Positions 9,021 to 19,298 are shown, counted from the first letter of the stretch. The stretch is DNA of 59,805 bases from Bacteroides graminisolvens DSM 19988 = JCM 15093 (GCF_000428125.1 NZ_ATZI01000015.1:1-59805), one strand, 5' to 3'. Made by a program: numbers and translations. The notes: generated by a model from the letters alone, not told the origin.

Positions 9021-9324
9021 TTTTATCGGTTTGCCAATAAAATAGGCTTAAAAAAGGGCTTAAAACTCTCCTCTTATTTAAAAATTATTGTTTTTGCAAA
9101 TAAAAAATAGCATTTATTTATTTGTTTCAAAATAAATCATTACCTTTGCCCCGTTGAAATTCTCTGTGAACTCCGAATCAGGGAAACGAAAACACAAATC
9201 CCAATTCAATAGTAATTATCCCGAATTCATAAAATAATGCTTGTGCCACATCGCTTTTGACCGATAGTCATAGCCATGTTATGCACTCTAAGCGAAAGAA
9301 ATAATAAAAAAATTACCTATACGT
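9021..9324 (+). other. tilS-rho intergenic region with long rho leader
   Basis: This 304-bp stretch has no convincing gene. It holds the rho promoter (9117-9148) and then a leader of about 170 nt before the rho ATG. No known riboswitch was recognised. Long leaders upstream of rho are consistent with autoregulation by premature termination, but I see no clear terminator in it. Confidence 0.6.
9117..9148 (+). promoter_or_regulatory. rho promoter, Bacteroides type
   Basis: TACCTTTG (9141-9148) is a good -7 element. TTTA at 9117-9120 gives the usual 20-bp spacing; the TTTG right after it (9121-9124) would be too close at 16 bp. Expected transcription start is near 9155, giving a leader of about 170 nt. 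Confidence 0.65.
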
Positions 9325-11385
9325 ATGTATAACATCATTCAACTTAACGACAAAAATTTGTCGGAATTGCAGTCTATTGCCCAAGAATTAGGCCTCAAAA
9401 AAACTGATTCTTTAAAAAAAGAAGAACTGGTTTACAAGATTTTAGATGAGCAAGCCATAGCTGGAGCAACTAAAAAAGTTGCAGCCGACAAAATAAAAGA
9501 GGAGCGCAAAGATGACAAAAAGAAGCGCTCACGGGTCAGTGTAAAAAAGGAAACAGCTGACAAAGTTTTCTCTGCCTCCAAAAATGGGGAAATTACTCGT
9601 CCAGAAGCAGCCAACACTACTTCAAAAACAGTTAAAACACCCACGCAACCTGCTACACCTGCTGCACCCGCTACTCCACAAACAGCCACTCCGGCAACCG
9701 CTTCCTCAACTGCAACAGCCAAACCCGCTGCTTCAACAGAAAAAGCAACTAAAACAACTGCAAACGCTGAAGCGTCAAAATCACGCAAGAATTCTCGTAA
9801 CACCCCTGCCAAGAAAGAAAGTAATGAAGTCATTACCGCTCCTGTAGAGGCAAAAAAAGCAGTTACACCAACTGAGCCAATAGCTCAACCAATTAAAAAA
9901 GTAGTTCCTGCTCCTGCCAAGAAAGAAACGCCCGATCTTTTCGAAGTTGAAGATGATTTCATTCCTATTGAAGAACTTCCTTCTGAAAGATTTGAATTAC
10001 CAACCGAGCTATTAGGCAAATTTGAAGCTACTAAAGTAGAATCAACAAAGCCTGAAGCTATATCTTCGCAGGATCGCAAACCGAATAAGCAACAACCCAA
10101 GGTTGTGCGTCCGGTTAATCAGCCGAATAATCAGGGAGGCAATAGTCCCGCAAACAATGCGCAGGCAAGCAACAACAATCAGCAACGTCCGCAACCACAA
10201 AGAGCTCCTCAAAGCGAAAATGCACCGATGCCGGAAAGGAAAGCTCCGGAAAAAGCTTATGAGTTTGATGATATTCTGACGGGAATTGGTGTTCTTGAAA
10301 TCATGCAAGATGGTTATGGATTCCTTCGTTCATCTGACTACAATTACCTCTCTTCTCCGGATGACATTTATGTATCGCAGTCTCAAATCAAACTTTTCGG
10401 TTTGAAAACGGGAGATGTTGTAGAGGGAGTTATACGTCCGCCCAAAGAAGGTGAAAAGTATTTCCCGCTGGTAAAGGTTTCTAAGATCAACGGACGTGAT
10501 GCCAACTTTGTACGTGATCGCGTTCCTTTTGAACACCTCACTCCTTTATTCCCTGATGTGAAGTTCAAATTATGCAAAGGTGGATATTCGGACTCTTTGT
10601 CTGCTCGTGTAGTTGATTTGTTTGCTCCGATAGGAAAAGGTCAACGTGGACTAATCGTTGCTCAGCCTAAAACGGGTAAAACGCTTCTATTAAAAGACAT
10701 AGCCAACGCTATAGCAGCCAACCATCCGGAAGTTTATATGATCATGCTACTCATTGATGAACGCCCTGAAGAGGTTACCGACATGGCGCGTAGCGTTAAC
10801 GCTGAGGTCATTGCTTCTACATTTGACGAGCCTGCAGAACGTCACGTAAAAATTGCAGGTATTGTACTTGAAAAAGCCAAAAGAATGGTGGAATGTGGTC
10901 ACGACGTAGTCATCTTCCTGGATTCAATCACTCGTTTGGCACGTGCTTACAACACGGTTTCGCCTGCATCGGGCAAAGTATTGTCTGGTGGTGTGGATGC
11001 CAACGCATTGCATAAGCCTAAAAGATTCTTCGGAGCTGCCCGTAACATTGAAAACGGAGGTTCACTCACCATTTTGGCTACCGCATTGATTGATACCGGC
11101 TCTAAAATGGACGAAGTTATCTTTGAAGAATTCAAAGGAACCGGTAACATGGAATTGCAATTGGATCGTAACTTATCTAACAAACGCATCTTCCCTGCTG
11201 TTAATATCGTAGCATCGAGCACCCGACGTGATGACTTGCTACTCGATAAACAAACACTTGACCGCATGTGGATTCTGCGCAAATACCTGTCGGATATGAA
11301 CCCGATTGAGGCTATGGATTTTGTAAAAGACCGCTTGGAAAAGACAAGAGATAACGATGAGTTTTTGATGAGCATGAATAGCTAA
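9325..11385 (+). CDS. rho: Transcription termination factor Rho with long disordered insertion
   Basis: This 686-residue RNA-dependent ATPase/translocase ends transcription; E. coli Rho has about 419 residues. Residues 1-40 are the Rho N-terminal helical domain. Residues about 45-310 are a low-complexity region rich in Ala, Thr, Lys, Pro, Asn and Gln, predicted to be disordered. The RNA-binding cold-shock-like domain follows ([13 protein letters not shown]), then the ATPase core with P-loop PKTGKT at 448-453, [12 protein letters not shown] and [10 protein letters not shown]. Such insertions are known in Bacteroides Rho, where they support condensate formation. The core is intact. Confidence 0.97.
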   Translation: MYNIIQLNDKNLSELQSIAQELGLKKTDSLKKEELVYKILDEQAIAGATKKVAADKIKEERKDDKKKRSRVSVKKETADKVFSASKNGEITRPEAANTTSKTVKTPTQPATPAAPATPQTATPATASSTATAKPAASTEKATKTTANAEASKSRKNSRNTPAKKESNEVITAPVEAKKAVTPTEPIAQPIKKVVPAPAKKETPDLFEVEDDFIPIEELPSERFELPTELLGKFEATKVESTKPEAISSQDRKPNKQQPKVVRPVNQPNNQGGNSPANNAQASNNNQQRPQPQRAPQSENAPMPERKAPEKAYEFDDILTGIGVLEIMQDGYGFLRSSDYNYLSSPDDIYVSQSQIKLFGLKTGDVVEGVIRPPKEGEKYFPLVKVSKINGRDANFVRDRVPFEHLTPLFPDVKFKLCKGGYSDSLSARVVDLFAPIGKGQRGLIVAQPKTGKTLLLKDIANAIAANHPEVYMIMLLIDERPEEVTDMARSVNAEVIASTFDEPAERHVKIAGIVLEKAKRMVECGHDVVIFLDSITRLARAYNTVSPASGKVLSGGVDANALHKPKRFFGAARNIENGGSLTILATALIDTGSKMDEVIFEEFKGTGNMELQLDRNLSNKRIFPAVNIVASSTRRDDLLLDKQTLDRMWILRKYLSDMNPIEAMDFVKDRLEKTRDNDEFLMSMNS

Positions 11386-11407
11386 TCCGAAACGAATCAG
11401 TAACAAG

Positions 11408-11444
11408 AGAGCGGAACAAGATACCATGTTTCGCTCTTTTTTTT
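11408..11444 (+). terminator. Terminator after rho
   Basis: An 11-bp stem (AGAGCGGAACA with TGTTTCGCTCT, one G-T pair) is followed by a run of eight Ts. It separates rho from the MATE gene and argues against the upstream in-frame ATG at 11426 as that gene's start. Confidence 0.85.
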
Positions 11445-11488
11445 CAGTAAAACAGACTTTGAGCTTACAAAAGAGAACAACCGATTTT

Positions 11489-12811
11489 ATGTATACCAAC
11501 AAACAAATTTGGAACGTAAGTTTTCCAATTGTATTAAGCCTGCTGGCACAAAACATTATCAATGTAACGGACACAGCTTTCCTTGGAAGGGTAAGCGAAG
11601 TGGCTCTGGGAGGATCGGCTATGGGCGGATTGTTTTATATCTGCATCTTCACCGTAGCTTTCGGATTCAGTACGGGTTCTCAAATAATGATTGCCCGTCG
11701 CAACGGCGAACAACGATATAGCGAAGTGGGGCCTGTCATGATTCAGGGAGTCATCTTCCTTTTGGCGGCAGCCTTATTCATGTTTCTGTTTACACGTGTA
11801 TTCGGAGAGGATATCATGCATTTTATTGTGTCATCGGATACAATCTTTGATGCGACAATGGATTATCTGTATTGGCGTGTATTCGGTTTCTTCTTTTCAT
11901 TTATCAATGTGATGTTCCGTGCATTCTATATCGGAGTAACCAAAACGAAGGTGCTTACTATCAATGCTATTGTTATGGCTCTTACGAATGTGGTTTTAGA
12001 CTATGCATTGATATTCGGAAACTTCGGATTCCCAGAAATGGGCATAGCGGGTGCAGCTATCGCATCGGTCATAGCCGAGGCCTCATCTATAGTATTCTTC
12101 CTGATTTACACCTATGTGACTGTTGATTTTAAGAAATACGGTTTGAACCAGTTTCGTACTTTCAATTTAAAATTGCTCACACAAATATTGAATATATCAT
12201 GCTTTACCATGCTTCAATATTTCCTCTCTATGGCTACGTGGTTTGCATTCTTTGCCGCTGTAGAACGTTTAGGACAAAGAGATTTGGCCATAGCCAACAT
12301 TGTGCGAAGTATCTATATTGTAATGATGATACCGGTCAGCTCGTTGGCAACAACAGCCAACAGTTTAGTCAGTAACACCATCGGGTCGGGTAAATTGCCT
12401 CAGGTGATGCCTTTGATTGGTAAAATTAGCCGAATGTCATTCCTTATCATGCTGGTATCCGTGGGCATTATCGTATTGTTCAAAGAGCAGGTTCTGGCTA
12501 TTTACACAAACGAGGTGCAGTTAATTAATGAATCGGGTGCTTCTGTTTTAGTTATTGGAATAGCCATGTTAGTGGCTTCAGTGTCAAATATTCTATTCAG
12601 CAGTATATCGGGCACAGGGAATACACGCTCTGCTCTTATGCTCGAAACAATAACACTGGTCATTTACATCGGTTATGTTTTCATAGTTGCTATTGCATGG
12701 CAGGCTCCGGTTGAGATTTGTTTCACAACAGAAATTTTATACTATGTATTACTGCTTGTAGGTAGTTATATTTATCTGAAAAAAGCAAAATGGCAAAATA
12801 AAAAGATATAA
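11489..12811 (+). CDS. MATE-family multidrug/metabolite exporter
   Basis: A polytopic inner-membrane protein of 440 residues with about 12 hydrophobic segments. It has the MATE N-terminal block (WNVSFPIVLSLLAQNIINVTDTAFLG). MATE transporters exchange organic cations or other compounds for Na+ or H+. The two six-helix halves are visible, with the second starting near ILNISCFTMLQYFLSMATW. I chose ATG 11489 (MYTNKQIW) because an upstream ATG at 11426 lies inside the rho terminator. The substrate cannot be told from the sequence. Confidence 0.9.
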   Translation: MYTNKQIWNVSFPIVLSLLAQNIINVTDTAFLGRVSEVALGGSAMGGLFYICIFTVAFGFSTGSQIMIARRNGEQRYSEVGPVMIQGVIFLLAAALFMFLFTRVFGEDIMHFIVSSDTIFDATMDYLYWRVFGFFFSFINVMFRAFYIGVTKTKVLTINAIVMALTNVVLDYALIFGNFGFPEMGIAGAAIASVIAEASSIVFFLIYTYVTVDFKKYGLNQFRTFNLKLLTQILNISCFTMLQYFLSMATWFAFFAAVERLGQRDLAIANIVRSIYIVMMIPVSSLATTANSLVSNTIGSGKLPQVMPLIGKISRMSFLIMLVSVGIIVLFKEQVLAIYTNEVQLINESGASVLVIGIAMLVASVSNILFSSISGTGNTRSALMLETITLVIYIGYVFIVAIAWQAPVEICFTTEILYYVLLLVGSYIYLKKAKWQNKKI

Positions 12812-12827
12812 ATAAATGGATATTTTG

Positions 12828-12835
12828 TACATTTG
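12828..12835 (+). promoter_or_regulatory. ffh -7 element
   Basis: TACATTTG matches TAnnTTTG, 48 bp before the ffh start and beyond the MATE stop. No clear TTTG at the right distance upstream. Confidence 0.55.
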
Positions 12836-12883
12836 CACCCTTAAGTACCCAAATAAAGATAATTAATAATTTGATTTAGATAT

Positions 12884-14200
12884 ATGTTCGATAATTTAAG
12901 CGAAAGACTTGAGAGGTCGTTTAAGATTCTGAAAGGTGAGGGAAAAATCACCGAAATTAATGTTGCAGAAACGCTGAAAGATGTTCGTAAAGCATTGCTA
13001 GATGCCGATGTTAACTACAAGGTTGCTAAGAATTTCACCGATACCGTTAAGGAAAAAGCGCTCGGACAAAACGTATTGACTGCTGTAAAGCCTAGTCAGT
13101 TGATGGTTAAAATCGTTCACGACGAATTAGCGAAGTTAATGGGAGGTGAAACGGCAGAAATAAACCTGAAAGGACAGCCTGCTGTTATTCTGATGTCCGG
13201 ATTGCAAGGTTCGGGTAAGACTACCTTTACCGGTAAGCTGGCACGCATGCTCAAAACCAAAAAGGGGAAAAATCCATTGGTTGTAGCTTGTGACGTTTAT
13301 CGTCCTGCAGCTATCGAACAGTTACGTGTATTGGCTGAGCAGGTAGGCGTACCCATGTATTGCGAACTCGACAGCAAAGACCCCGTATCCATTGCACAAA
13401 ATGCAATTAAAGAGGCCAAAGCCAAAGGTTATGACCTGGTAATTGTAGATACAGCCGGCCGATTGGCAATTGACGAACAGATGATGAACGAGATTAGTGC
13501 TATCAAAGAAGCAATTAATCCGCAAGAAATTCTTTTCGTTGTTGACTCTATGACTGGTCAGGATGCGGTTAACACAGCCAAAGAATTCAATGAACGATTG
13601 AATTTTGACGGCGTGGTATTAACCAAACTCGATGGTGACACACGTGGTGGTGCGGCTCTATCAATCCGTACCGTAGTTGACAAACCCATCAAGTTTGTAG
13701 GTACGGGTGAAAAGTTGGATGCACTTGATCAATTCCACCCCGAACGTATGGCAGATCGTATTCTGGGTATGGGTGACATTGTTTCACTTGTTGAACGCGC
13801 CCAAGAACAATACGATGAAGAAGAAGCCAAACGTTTACACAAAAAGATTGCAAAAAATCAGTTCGACTTCAACGACTTCCTGACACAAATTGCACAGATC
13901 AAAAAAATGGGTAACCTGAAAGAGTTGGCTTCCATGATTCCGGGTGTAGGAAAAGCAATCAAAGATATTGATATTGACGATAATGCCTTCAAAAGCATTG
14001 AAGCCATTATCTATTCAATGACTCCCCAAGAACGTTCTAACCCGGCACTTCTCAACGGTTCAAGACGTACCAGAATTGCCAAGGGAAGCGGAACAAACAT
14101 TCAAGATGTAAACCGCCTTTTGAAACAGTTTGAGGAGACCCGGAAAATGATGAAAATGATTACAGGAGGAAACAAAACGATACCTAAATTAAAACGATAA
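12884..14200 (+). CDS. ffh: Signal recognition particle protein Ffh (SRP54)
   Basis: A 438-residue SRP GTPase. With SRP RNA it recognises signal sequences of nascent membrane proteins and delivers ribosomes to FtsY. The N domain (residues 1-90) is followed by the G domain with GLQGSGKTT (about 106-114), [20 protein letters not shown] and [13 protein letters not shown]. The methionine-containing M domain ends the protein ([20 protein letters not shown]). Length is normal for the family. It is followed after 16 bp by folD, probably on the same transcript. Confidence 0.97.
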   Translation: MFDNLSERLERSFKILKGEGKITEINVAETLKDVRKALLDADVNYKVAKNFTDTVKEKALGQNVLTAVKPSQLMVKIVHDELAKLMGGETAEINLKGQPAVILMSGLQGSGKTTFTGKLARMLKTKKGKNPLVVACDVYRPAAIEQLRVLAEQVGVPMYCELDSKDPVSIAQNAIKEAKAKGYDLVIVDTAGRLAIDEQMMNEISAIKEAINPQEILFVVDSMTGQDAVNTAKEFNERLNFDGVVLTKLDGDTRGGAALSIRTVVDKPIKFVGTGEKLDALDQFHPERMADRILGMGDIVSLVERAQEQYDEEEAKRLHKKIAKNQFDFNDFLTQIAQIKKMGNLKELASMIPGVGKAIKDIDIDDNAFKSIEAIIYSMTPQERSNPALLNGSRRTRIAKGSGTNIQDVNRLLKQFEETRKMMKMITGGNKTIPKLKR

Positions 14201-14216
14201 TAGACTATATATAACA

Positions 14217-15107
14217 ATGGCAGACTACACATTAATTGATGGAAAAGCTATTTCGGAACAAGTAAAACAAGAGATAGCAGCAGAAGTAACTGAAATGGTG
14301 GCAAACGGTGGCAAGCGCCCCCACTTGGCAGCTATTTTGGTTGGACATGACGGTGGTAGCGAGACTTACGTTGCAGCAAAAGTAAAAGCATGTGAGGCAT
14401 GCGGATTCAAATCTTCGCTCATTCGTTATGAAAGCGATGTAACTGAAGAAGAGCTTTTGGAAAAGGTACGTGAGCTGAATGCAGATAATGATGTTGACGG
14501 TTTTATTGTGCAACTTCCTCTGCCCGATCACATTTCAGAACAGAAGGTTATTGAAACCATTGATTACAGAAAAGATGTTGACGGTTTTCACCCCATCAAT
14601 GTGGGCAGAATGTCAATCGGACTACCTTGCTACGTTTCGGCTACTCCCAACGGAATTATCGAACTGTTGAAAAGATATCAGATTGAAACTTCCGGAAAAA
14701 AATGTGTCGTACTTGGACGAAGCAACATTGTGGGCAAACCAATGGCTGCTCTAATGATGCAGAAAGGTTATCCGGGTGATGCAACTGTTACTGTATGCCA
14801 TAGCCGTTCACGCGACTTAGTTAAAGAATGCCAGGAAGCGGATATTATTATCGCTGCGTTGGGTCAACCTAACTTTGTAACAGCTGATATGGTAAAAGAA
14901 GGAGCTGTGATTATTGACGTTGGAACAACACGGGTGCCCTCTGACAAAACAAAGTCAGGATTCAAGCTGACGGGTGACGTGAGGTTTGATGAAGTTGCAC
15001 CCAAATGCGCTTTTATAACTCCTGTTCCGGGTGGTGTGGGTCCCATGACCATTGTATCGCTCATGAAGAATACATTGTTGGCCGGTAAAAAGGCTATCTA
15101 TAAATAA
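14217..15107 (+). CDS. folD: Methylenetetrahydrofolate dehydrogenase / cyclohydrolase
   Basis: This 296-residue bifunctional cytoplasmic enzyme interconverts 5,10-methylene-THF, 5,10-methenyl-THF and 10-formyl-THF, supplying one-carbon units for purines and formyl-Met. Family signatures are visible: [14 protein letters not shown] with the catalytic lysine, [25 protein letters not shown], the nucleotide-binding [14 protein letters not shown] and the C-terminal [11 protein letters not shown]. Length and motifs are standard. It sits 16 bp after ffh and ends at a terminator. Confidence 0.97.
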   Translation: MADYTLIDGKAISEQVKQEIAAEVTEMVANGGKRPHLAAILVGHDGGSETYVAAKVKACEACGFKSSLIRYESDVTEEELLEKVRELNADNDVDGFIVQLPLPDHISEQKVIETIDYRKDVDGFHPINVGRMSIGLPCYVSATPNGIIELLKRYQIETSGKKCVVLGRSNIVGKPMAALMMQKGYPGDATVTVCHSRSRDLVKECQEADIIIAALGQPNFVTADMVKEGAVIIDVGTTRVPSDKTKSGFKLTGDVRFDEVAPKCAFITPVPGGVGPMTIVSLMKNTLLAGKKAIYK

Positions 15108-15112
15108 AATGG

Positions 15113-15153
15113 AAAGCAGCATTCTTTTCGTAGAAGAAGGAGTGCTGCTTTTT
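15113..15153 (+). terminator. Terminator after folD
   Basis: The inverted repeat AAAGCAGCATTCTT ... GGAGTGCTGCTTT, with one unpaired position, is followed by a T run starting five bases after the folD stop. Confidence 0.85.
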
Positions 15154-15203
15154 AATTTTTGCATATCAAACTAGCATTTTAGACCTTAATAAATCTTTCT
15201 TTT

Positions 15204-16292
15204 ATGATAAAAACACCCTCTTTCCCTTTATTCATCTTGTTGCTACTTTGTTCTTGTAGCAGTAACTCCCAAGAGACAAAAGACAAAGTAACCTTATTAT
15301 TCGTAGGCGATCTGATGCAACATCAGGGACAAATTGATGCAGCGCGAACTCCTCAGGGCTACGATTATTCAGCTTGTTTCAAATTAGTGAAAGACGAAAT
15401 TGACAGTGCAGACATTGCCATTGGTAATCTTGAAGTAACACTGGGAGGCAAACCCTACAAAGGTTATCCGCAGTTCAGTGCTCCGGATGAATTTCTTTAT
15501 GCCATACGGGATGCCGGTTTTGATGTATTACTGACCGCCAACAATCATTGTCTGGACAGGGGACAAAAAGGATTGGAAAGAACCATTGCCAAACTTGATT
15601 CGCTGGGTATTCCGTACGCCGGGACATATCAAAACAATCAAATTAAAAATGTACGTTACCCTCTGATTCTCGAGAAAAAAGGCATACGCATTGCTTTGCT
15701 GAATTATACTTATGGAACCAATGGATTTAAAACAACAGGTTCAAATGTCGTGAATTACATTGATAAAGCAGCTATTAGTCGTGACATCGAATTAGCACGC
15801 GCCCAAAAGGTGGACGTGATTATTGCTTGCATGCATTGGGGTGAAGAGTACAAACAAATTCCCAGCAGTGCACAAAAGGAAATGGCAATGTGGCTAATCA
15901 AGCAAGGTGTAAACCACGTAATCGGGTCACATCCACACGTTGTTCAACCTATTGTAGTACAAACTGACAGCCTCAGCCAACAGAAAAACGTAATTGCTTA
16001 TTCGTTGGGAAATTACATTTCTAATATGTCGGCTCCCAACACCGACGGTGGACTTATGTTGAAACTGGAATTAACCAAAGACAGCATTACTTATTTAAGC
16101 AATAGTGCGTATAGTCTTATTTGGGTAGGACGCCCTATTCTTACCCGTGAAAAAAATCACAAACTAATTCCGGTAAGAAACATTCCTCCAACCTTGCCCA
16201 TGGAAGCACGTAATCGCCTGATTATCTTTACGAAAAGCACCGAAAAGCTTTTCAACAAGCACAATCATGGAATAAGCGAATATAATTTTTAG
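15204..16292 (+). CDS. CapA-like lipoprotein (calcineurin-type metallophosphatase fold)
   Basis: A 362-residue exported protein of the CapA family, named after a poly-gamma-glutamate synthesis factor. The N-terminus is a lipoprotein signal with lipobox LLCSC near residue 17. Metal-site motifs of the family are visible: GDLMQHQG, GNLEVTLGG, TANNHCLDRG, HWGEEY and GSHPHVVQP. Its real substrate is unknown. No other capsule gene is adjacent, so a role in poly-gamma-glutamate should not be assumed. It stands alone between folD and tRNA-His. Confidence 0.88.
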   Translation: MIKTPSFPLFILLLLCSCSSNSQETKDKVTLLFVGDLMQHQGQIDAARTPQGYDYSACFKLVKDEIDSADIAIGNLEVTLGGKPYKGYPQFSAPDEFLYAIRDAGFDVLLTANNHCLDRGQKGLERTIAKLDSLGIPYAGTYQNNQIKNVRYPLILEKKGIRIALLNYTYGTNGFKTTGSNVVNYIDKAAISRDIELARAQKVDVIIACMHWGEEYKQIPSSAQKEMAMWLIKQGVNHVIGSHPHVVQPIVVQTDSLSQQKNVIAYSLGNYISNMSAPNTDGGLMLKLELTKDSITYLSNSAYSLIWVGRPILTREKNHKLIPVRNIPPTLPMEARNRLIIFTKSTEKLFNKHNHGISEYNF

Positions 16293-16312
16293 CTAAAATA
16301 TCTATTTAAATA

Positions 16313-16343
16313 TTTGCAGAATAAAAGATAATACGTATCTTTG
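16313..16343 (+). promoter_or_regulatory. tRNA-His promoter, exact Bacteroides consensus
   Basis: TTTG (16313-16316), 19 bp, then TATCTTTG (16336-16343). This is the clearest full -33/-7 promoter on the plus strand and lies 22 bp before the tRNA 5' end. Confidence 0.88.
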
Positions 16344-16365
16344 CACCGCATTAGAAAAGCGACAT

Positions 16366-16440
16366 GGTGGATGTAGCTCAGCTGGTTAGAGTGTCGGATT
16401 GTGGTTCCGAAGGTCGCGGGTTCGAACCCCGTCTTCCACC
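16366..16440 (+). tRNA. tRNA-His (anticodon GTG)
   Basis: A cloverleaf starts GGTGGATGTAGCTCAGCTGG and ends CTTCCACC. The extra G at -1 faces C73, as required for histidyl-tRNA. The anticodon loop TTGTGGT carries GTG, and the T loop is GGTTCGAACCC. The acceptor stem has one T-T mismatch (position 6-67). CCA is not encoded. Confidence 0.95.
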
Positions 16441-16453
16441 CCCATAAGAATAC

Positions 16454-16488
16454 AAAGGATTGCTTGTTAAACAGGCAATCCTTTTTTT
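16454..16488 (+). terminator. Terminator after tRNA-His
   Basis: The stem AAAGGATTGCTTG / CAGGCAATCCTTT, containing one wobble pair, runs into a T tract. It separates tRNA-His from the convergent dnaX gene. Confidence 0.85.
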
Positions 16489-16517
16489 ATTGGTATATAA
16501 AGTTGGATTAGAATCTA

Positions 16518-18368
16518 CTAATAAAATTCCAATCCAAATTCATTCTTCAAATCAAGTAAAGCACTATTTTTCTGCACCATCATTTGAAAGCGTTCTACCT
16601 TACCAAAAGCTTTCACATTCTCATTACCCTCGCTCACACGAACACTCATTGTTATGGCATTATTATTCAATTGAGTTCTAATATAAGCAAGTATCTGAGG
16701 AATAAAATCAGTAAAGTTTTTACTAGTCAACTCATTATCTACTACAATTTCACAAGAAGTTTCGCCCGTTTTCACAACCTTGATGTTTTGCATACGCATG
16801 GCAAAAGCCTTGTGTTCAAGTGGTAACTGAGCAGCATAAGCCCTCCAGTAATAATTTACATTCTCCTCATCAAAAGGCATATTCTGCACGGTAGCCGATA
16901 ATTCGATATCATGAGAGGAATTAGTATCATCCTTATCCGAGTCACTATCACTCTGCATTTTCTTGATAGACAGTCCGATTGAGGAACCTTTCATGAAAGG
17001 AACTTTGCTTTCTGTGCGTTGACTAGCCTTAGTCAGCACATCCGATAAAGATTGACTCTCACGCACAGAAGCTGATACAGCCTGATTGGGAGCAGTCTCC
17101 CCAACAACAGGAGACGAAACCTGAGTCGCAACTGGCTGCTGCACAGAAGACTTTGGCGCCACAACCGACGCATTCGCACCTGATTGAGCAGGCTGAGCAG
17201 GTGTTCCTGACGAACTAAAAACGGGTTTTATGACTTGCTTAGGGCTACGCCCATGAGCGTCGTCATCTGATTCACCGGATGTTATTTGAGCAATTTGAAT
17301 AAGAGCAAGCTCAACCAATAAGCGTTTATTCTTACTGATTCGGTAATTCAAATCACAATCGTTACATAATTTCATCGCCTTATAAAGGAATGGCAACGGA
17401 CACACTTGCGCCTGATCCTGATATCGCTTACGAATACTGGAACCAACTTCAAGCAAGGCAACCGTAGCAACATCCTTACAAACCATCAAATCTCTCAGAT
17501 GTGATGCTAATCCGTTTATAAAATGATTACCATCAAACCCATTATTCAACACATCATTGAATAATAAAAGCGCATCGGTTATGTTATTTTGCAAGAAAGA
17601 ATCTGTCAGCTTAAAATAATACTCATAATCCAGCACATTTAGGTTCTCGATGGTACTTTTATAAGTAATACTTCCACCGGTAAAACTTACAACCTGATCA
17701 AAGATAGATAAAGCATCGCGCATTCCTCCATCAGCCTTTAAGGCAATAACATTCAACGCTTCAGGTTCAAAATGAACCCCTTCTTGTCGGGCCACATATG
17801 AAAGGTGTTCAACCGTATCTTCAACAGTGATTCGATTGAAATCATAAATTTGACAACGTGACAAGATGGTAGGCAGAATCTTATGTTTTTCAGTAGTAGC
17901 TAAAATAAAGATGGCATGATGAGGAGGTTCTTCCAATGTTTTCAAGAAAGCATTGAAAGCTGATGCCGAAAGCATGTGAACCTCATCTATAATATATACT
18001 TTATATTTACCAATTTGTGGAGGGATACGAACCTGCTCCACTAACTGCCTGATATCATCAACCGAATTATTGGAAGCCGCATCCAGTTCATGAATATTAT
18101 AAGATCTTTGTTCGTTAAATGCAACGCATGATTCACACTCATTACAGGCTTCTCCTTCAGGAGTGAGATGCAAACAGTTTATTGTTTTAGCAAAAATACG
18201 TGCACAAGTAGTTTTTCCCACTCCACGAGGTCCACAAAACAAGTAAGCATGGGCTAACTTTTGTGTTGCAATAGCATTTTTTAATGTTGTGGTAAGTGCT
18301 TTTTGGCCTACTACAGATTCAAAGGTAGCAGGACGGTATTTACGAGCTGAAACAATATAATTATCCAT
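16518..18368 (-). CDS. dnaX: DNA polymerase III subunits gamma/tau
   Basis: A 616-residue clamp-loader ATPase that opens the beta clamp at the replication fork. The N-terminal AAA+ module shows YRPATFESVVGQ, P-loop GPRGVGKT at 46-53, the four-cysteine zinc site (C65, C75, C78, C81), IIDEVHMLS and the SRC motif ILSRCQIYDF. Domain III follows. From about residue 360 there is a Ser/Gln/Ala-rich linker, then a C-terminal tau-like domain from about 500. No frameshift signal for a shorter gamma form was recognised. A -7 box lies 30 bp upstream. Confidence 0.95.
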   Translation of the reverse strand: MDNYIVSARKYRPATFESVVGQKALTTTLKNAIATQKLAHAYLFCGPRGVGKTTCARIFAKTINCLHLTPEGEACNECESCVAFNEQRSYNIHELDAASNNSVDDIRQLVEQVRIPPQIGKYKVYIIDEVHMLSASAFNAFLKTLEEPPHHAIFILATTEKHKILPTILSRCQIYDFNRITVEDTVEHLSYVARQEGVHFEPEALNVIALKADGGMRDALSIFDQVVSFTGGSITYKSTIENLNVLDYEYYFKLTDSFLQNNITDALLLFNDVLNNGFDGNHFINGLASHLRDLMVCKDVATVALLEVGSSIRKRYQDQAQVCPLPFLYKAMKLCNDCDLNYRISKNKRLLVELALIQIAQITSGESDDDAHGRSPKQVIKPVFSSSGTPAQPAQSGANASVVAPKSSVQQPVATQVSSPVVGETAPNQAVSASVRESQSLSDVLTKASQRTESKVPFMKGSSIGLSIKKMQSDSDSDKDDTNSSHDIELSATVQNMPFDEENVNYYWRAYAAQLPLEHKAFAMRMQNIKVVKTGETSCEIVVDNELTSKNFTDFIPQILAYIRTQLNNNAITMSVRVSEGNENVKAFGKVERFQMMVQKNSALLDLKNEFGLEFY

Positions 18369-18397
18369 AACCAGGGATTCTCTATTTTCTATTTTTG

Positions 18398-18405
18398 CAA
18401 ATATA
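18398..18405 (-). promoter_or_regulatory. dnaX -7 element
   Basis: On the minus strand TATATTTG, 29 bp before the dnaX start codon, matches TAnnTTTG. A -33 element is not clear. Confidence 0.55.
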
Positions 18406-18448
18406 CATAAAAAAAAGACTGTAACAGTAGGTTTTAAGATAGAAGTTT

Positions 18449-18456
18449 TATCTTTG
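18449..18456 (+). promoter_or_regulatory. -7 element for the FtsB/DivIC-like gene
   Basis: TATCTTTG is a consensus Bacteroides -7 box, 36 bp before ATG 18493. Its position excludes the in-frame ATG at 18454 as the start of the following gene. Confidence 0.6.
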
Positions 18457-18492
18457 CATAATCAATTATCAATTCGAATTCGTAGAGATACC

Positions 18493-18810
18493 ATGAGCAG
18501 ATTATTATTAATTTGGGGATTCATCAGAAGACATAAATACCTGATAGCAACGCTGGTCTTTGCTATTATTATTGGCTTTTTAGATGAAAACAGCATGGTA
18601 AGGCGTGTAGGTTATGCCAGAGAAATAAATCGTTTGCACGAAGAAATAGAGCAATATCGTAAAGAGTATGAGGAAAGTACTCAGCGACTGAATGAACTCA
18701 CTACTAATCCTGAAGCAATTGAGCGTATTGCCCGTGAACGGTATTTTATGAAAAAGCCCAACGAGGACATTTACGTATTCGAAGAAGAAAACAAAACAGA
18801 AAAAGAATGA
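18493..18810 (+). CDS. FtsB/DivIC-like septum formation initiator protein
   Basis: A 105-residue bitopic membrane protein. A short cytoplasmic N-terminus is followed by one membrane helix (about residues 14-32, YLIATLVFAIIIGF), then a periplasmic coiled coil with heptad pattern (INRLHEEIEQYRKEYEE). The conserved end is ERIARERYFMKKPNEDIYVF. FtsB/DivIC proteins join FtsL and FtsQ in the division complex. The identification rests on this architecture. The next gene overlaps its stop by 4 bp, so the two are probably co-translated. Confidence 0.85.
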   Translation: MSRLLLIWGFIRRHKYLIATLVFAIIIGFLDENSMVRRVGYAREINRLHEEIEQYRKEYEESTQRLNELTTNPEAIERIARERYFMKKPNEDIYVFEEENKTEKE

Positions 18811-19145
18811 AAAAGATAGTTCAAGGGCTCATGATGGTAGGTGGAATTATGACATTGGCCGGAGCAGCCTTTTATATCACCGGTTGGTTCCTATCTCCTT
18901 ATATTTATATTATTGGTGCAGGCCTGTTTGCTATAGCCCAAATAAATACCCCCTATCAAGGAACGAATAAAATAATAAAGCGTCTTCGTTTACAGCAAAT
19001 TTTGGGAGCTTTGATGCTAATCATGTCCGGCATCTTCATGTTCACAACCCGCGGAAACGAGTGGATTGCTTGTTTATGTATTGCAGCTGTACTGGAATTA
19101 TACACTTCCTTTCGCATACCACAAGAAGAAGCCAAAGAACAATAA
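18807..19145 (+). CDS. Conserved small membrane protein of unknown function
   Basis: A 112-residue protein with four hydrophobic segments (about residues 4-26, 28-46, 65-83 and 88-104), linked by short basic loops such as KIIKRLRLQQ. No enzymatic motif is visible and I do not recognise a named family. It overlaps the stop of the FtsB/DivIC-like gene by 4 bp. This suggests shared translation, but not necessarily a role in division. Confidence 0.7.
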   Translation: MKKIVQGLMMVGGIMTLAGAAFYITGWFLSPYIYIIGAGLFAIAQINTPYQGTNKIIKRLRLQQILGALMLIMSGIFMFTTRGNEWIACLCIAAVLELYTSFRIPQEEAKEQ

Positions 19146-19298
19146 CATTCTTTACTGGTTTCTTAACTTCCGATAAATAAACATACTCATATTTCAAACC
19201 AACCCATCGTATCCCCATGACTCGTCGCGGGGAAAACTCTCATCATTTCGTTGGTCGAAATAATATAGCCCGAAATAAAAGAAGTATTTGCCGAATCA

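Noticed and set aside
9150..9324. Known riboswitch in the rho leader
   Set aside because: No conserved core of a known riboswitch class could be recognised by eye.
9432..9833. Minus-strand 133-aa open frame inside rho
   Set aside because: It is a shadow of the Ala/Thr-rich low-complexity coding sequence; no start signals or known domain.
11426..11488. Longer start for the MATE exporter
   Set aside because: The extra codons lie in and just after the rho terminator and encode no conserved residues.
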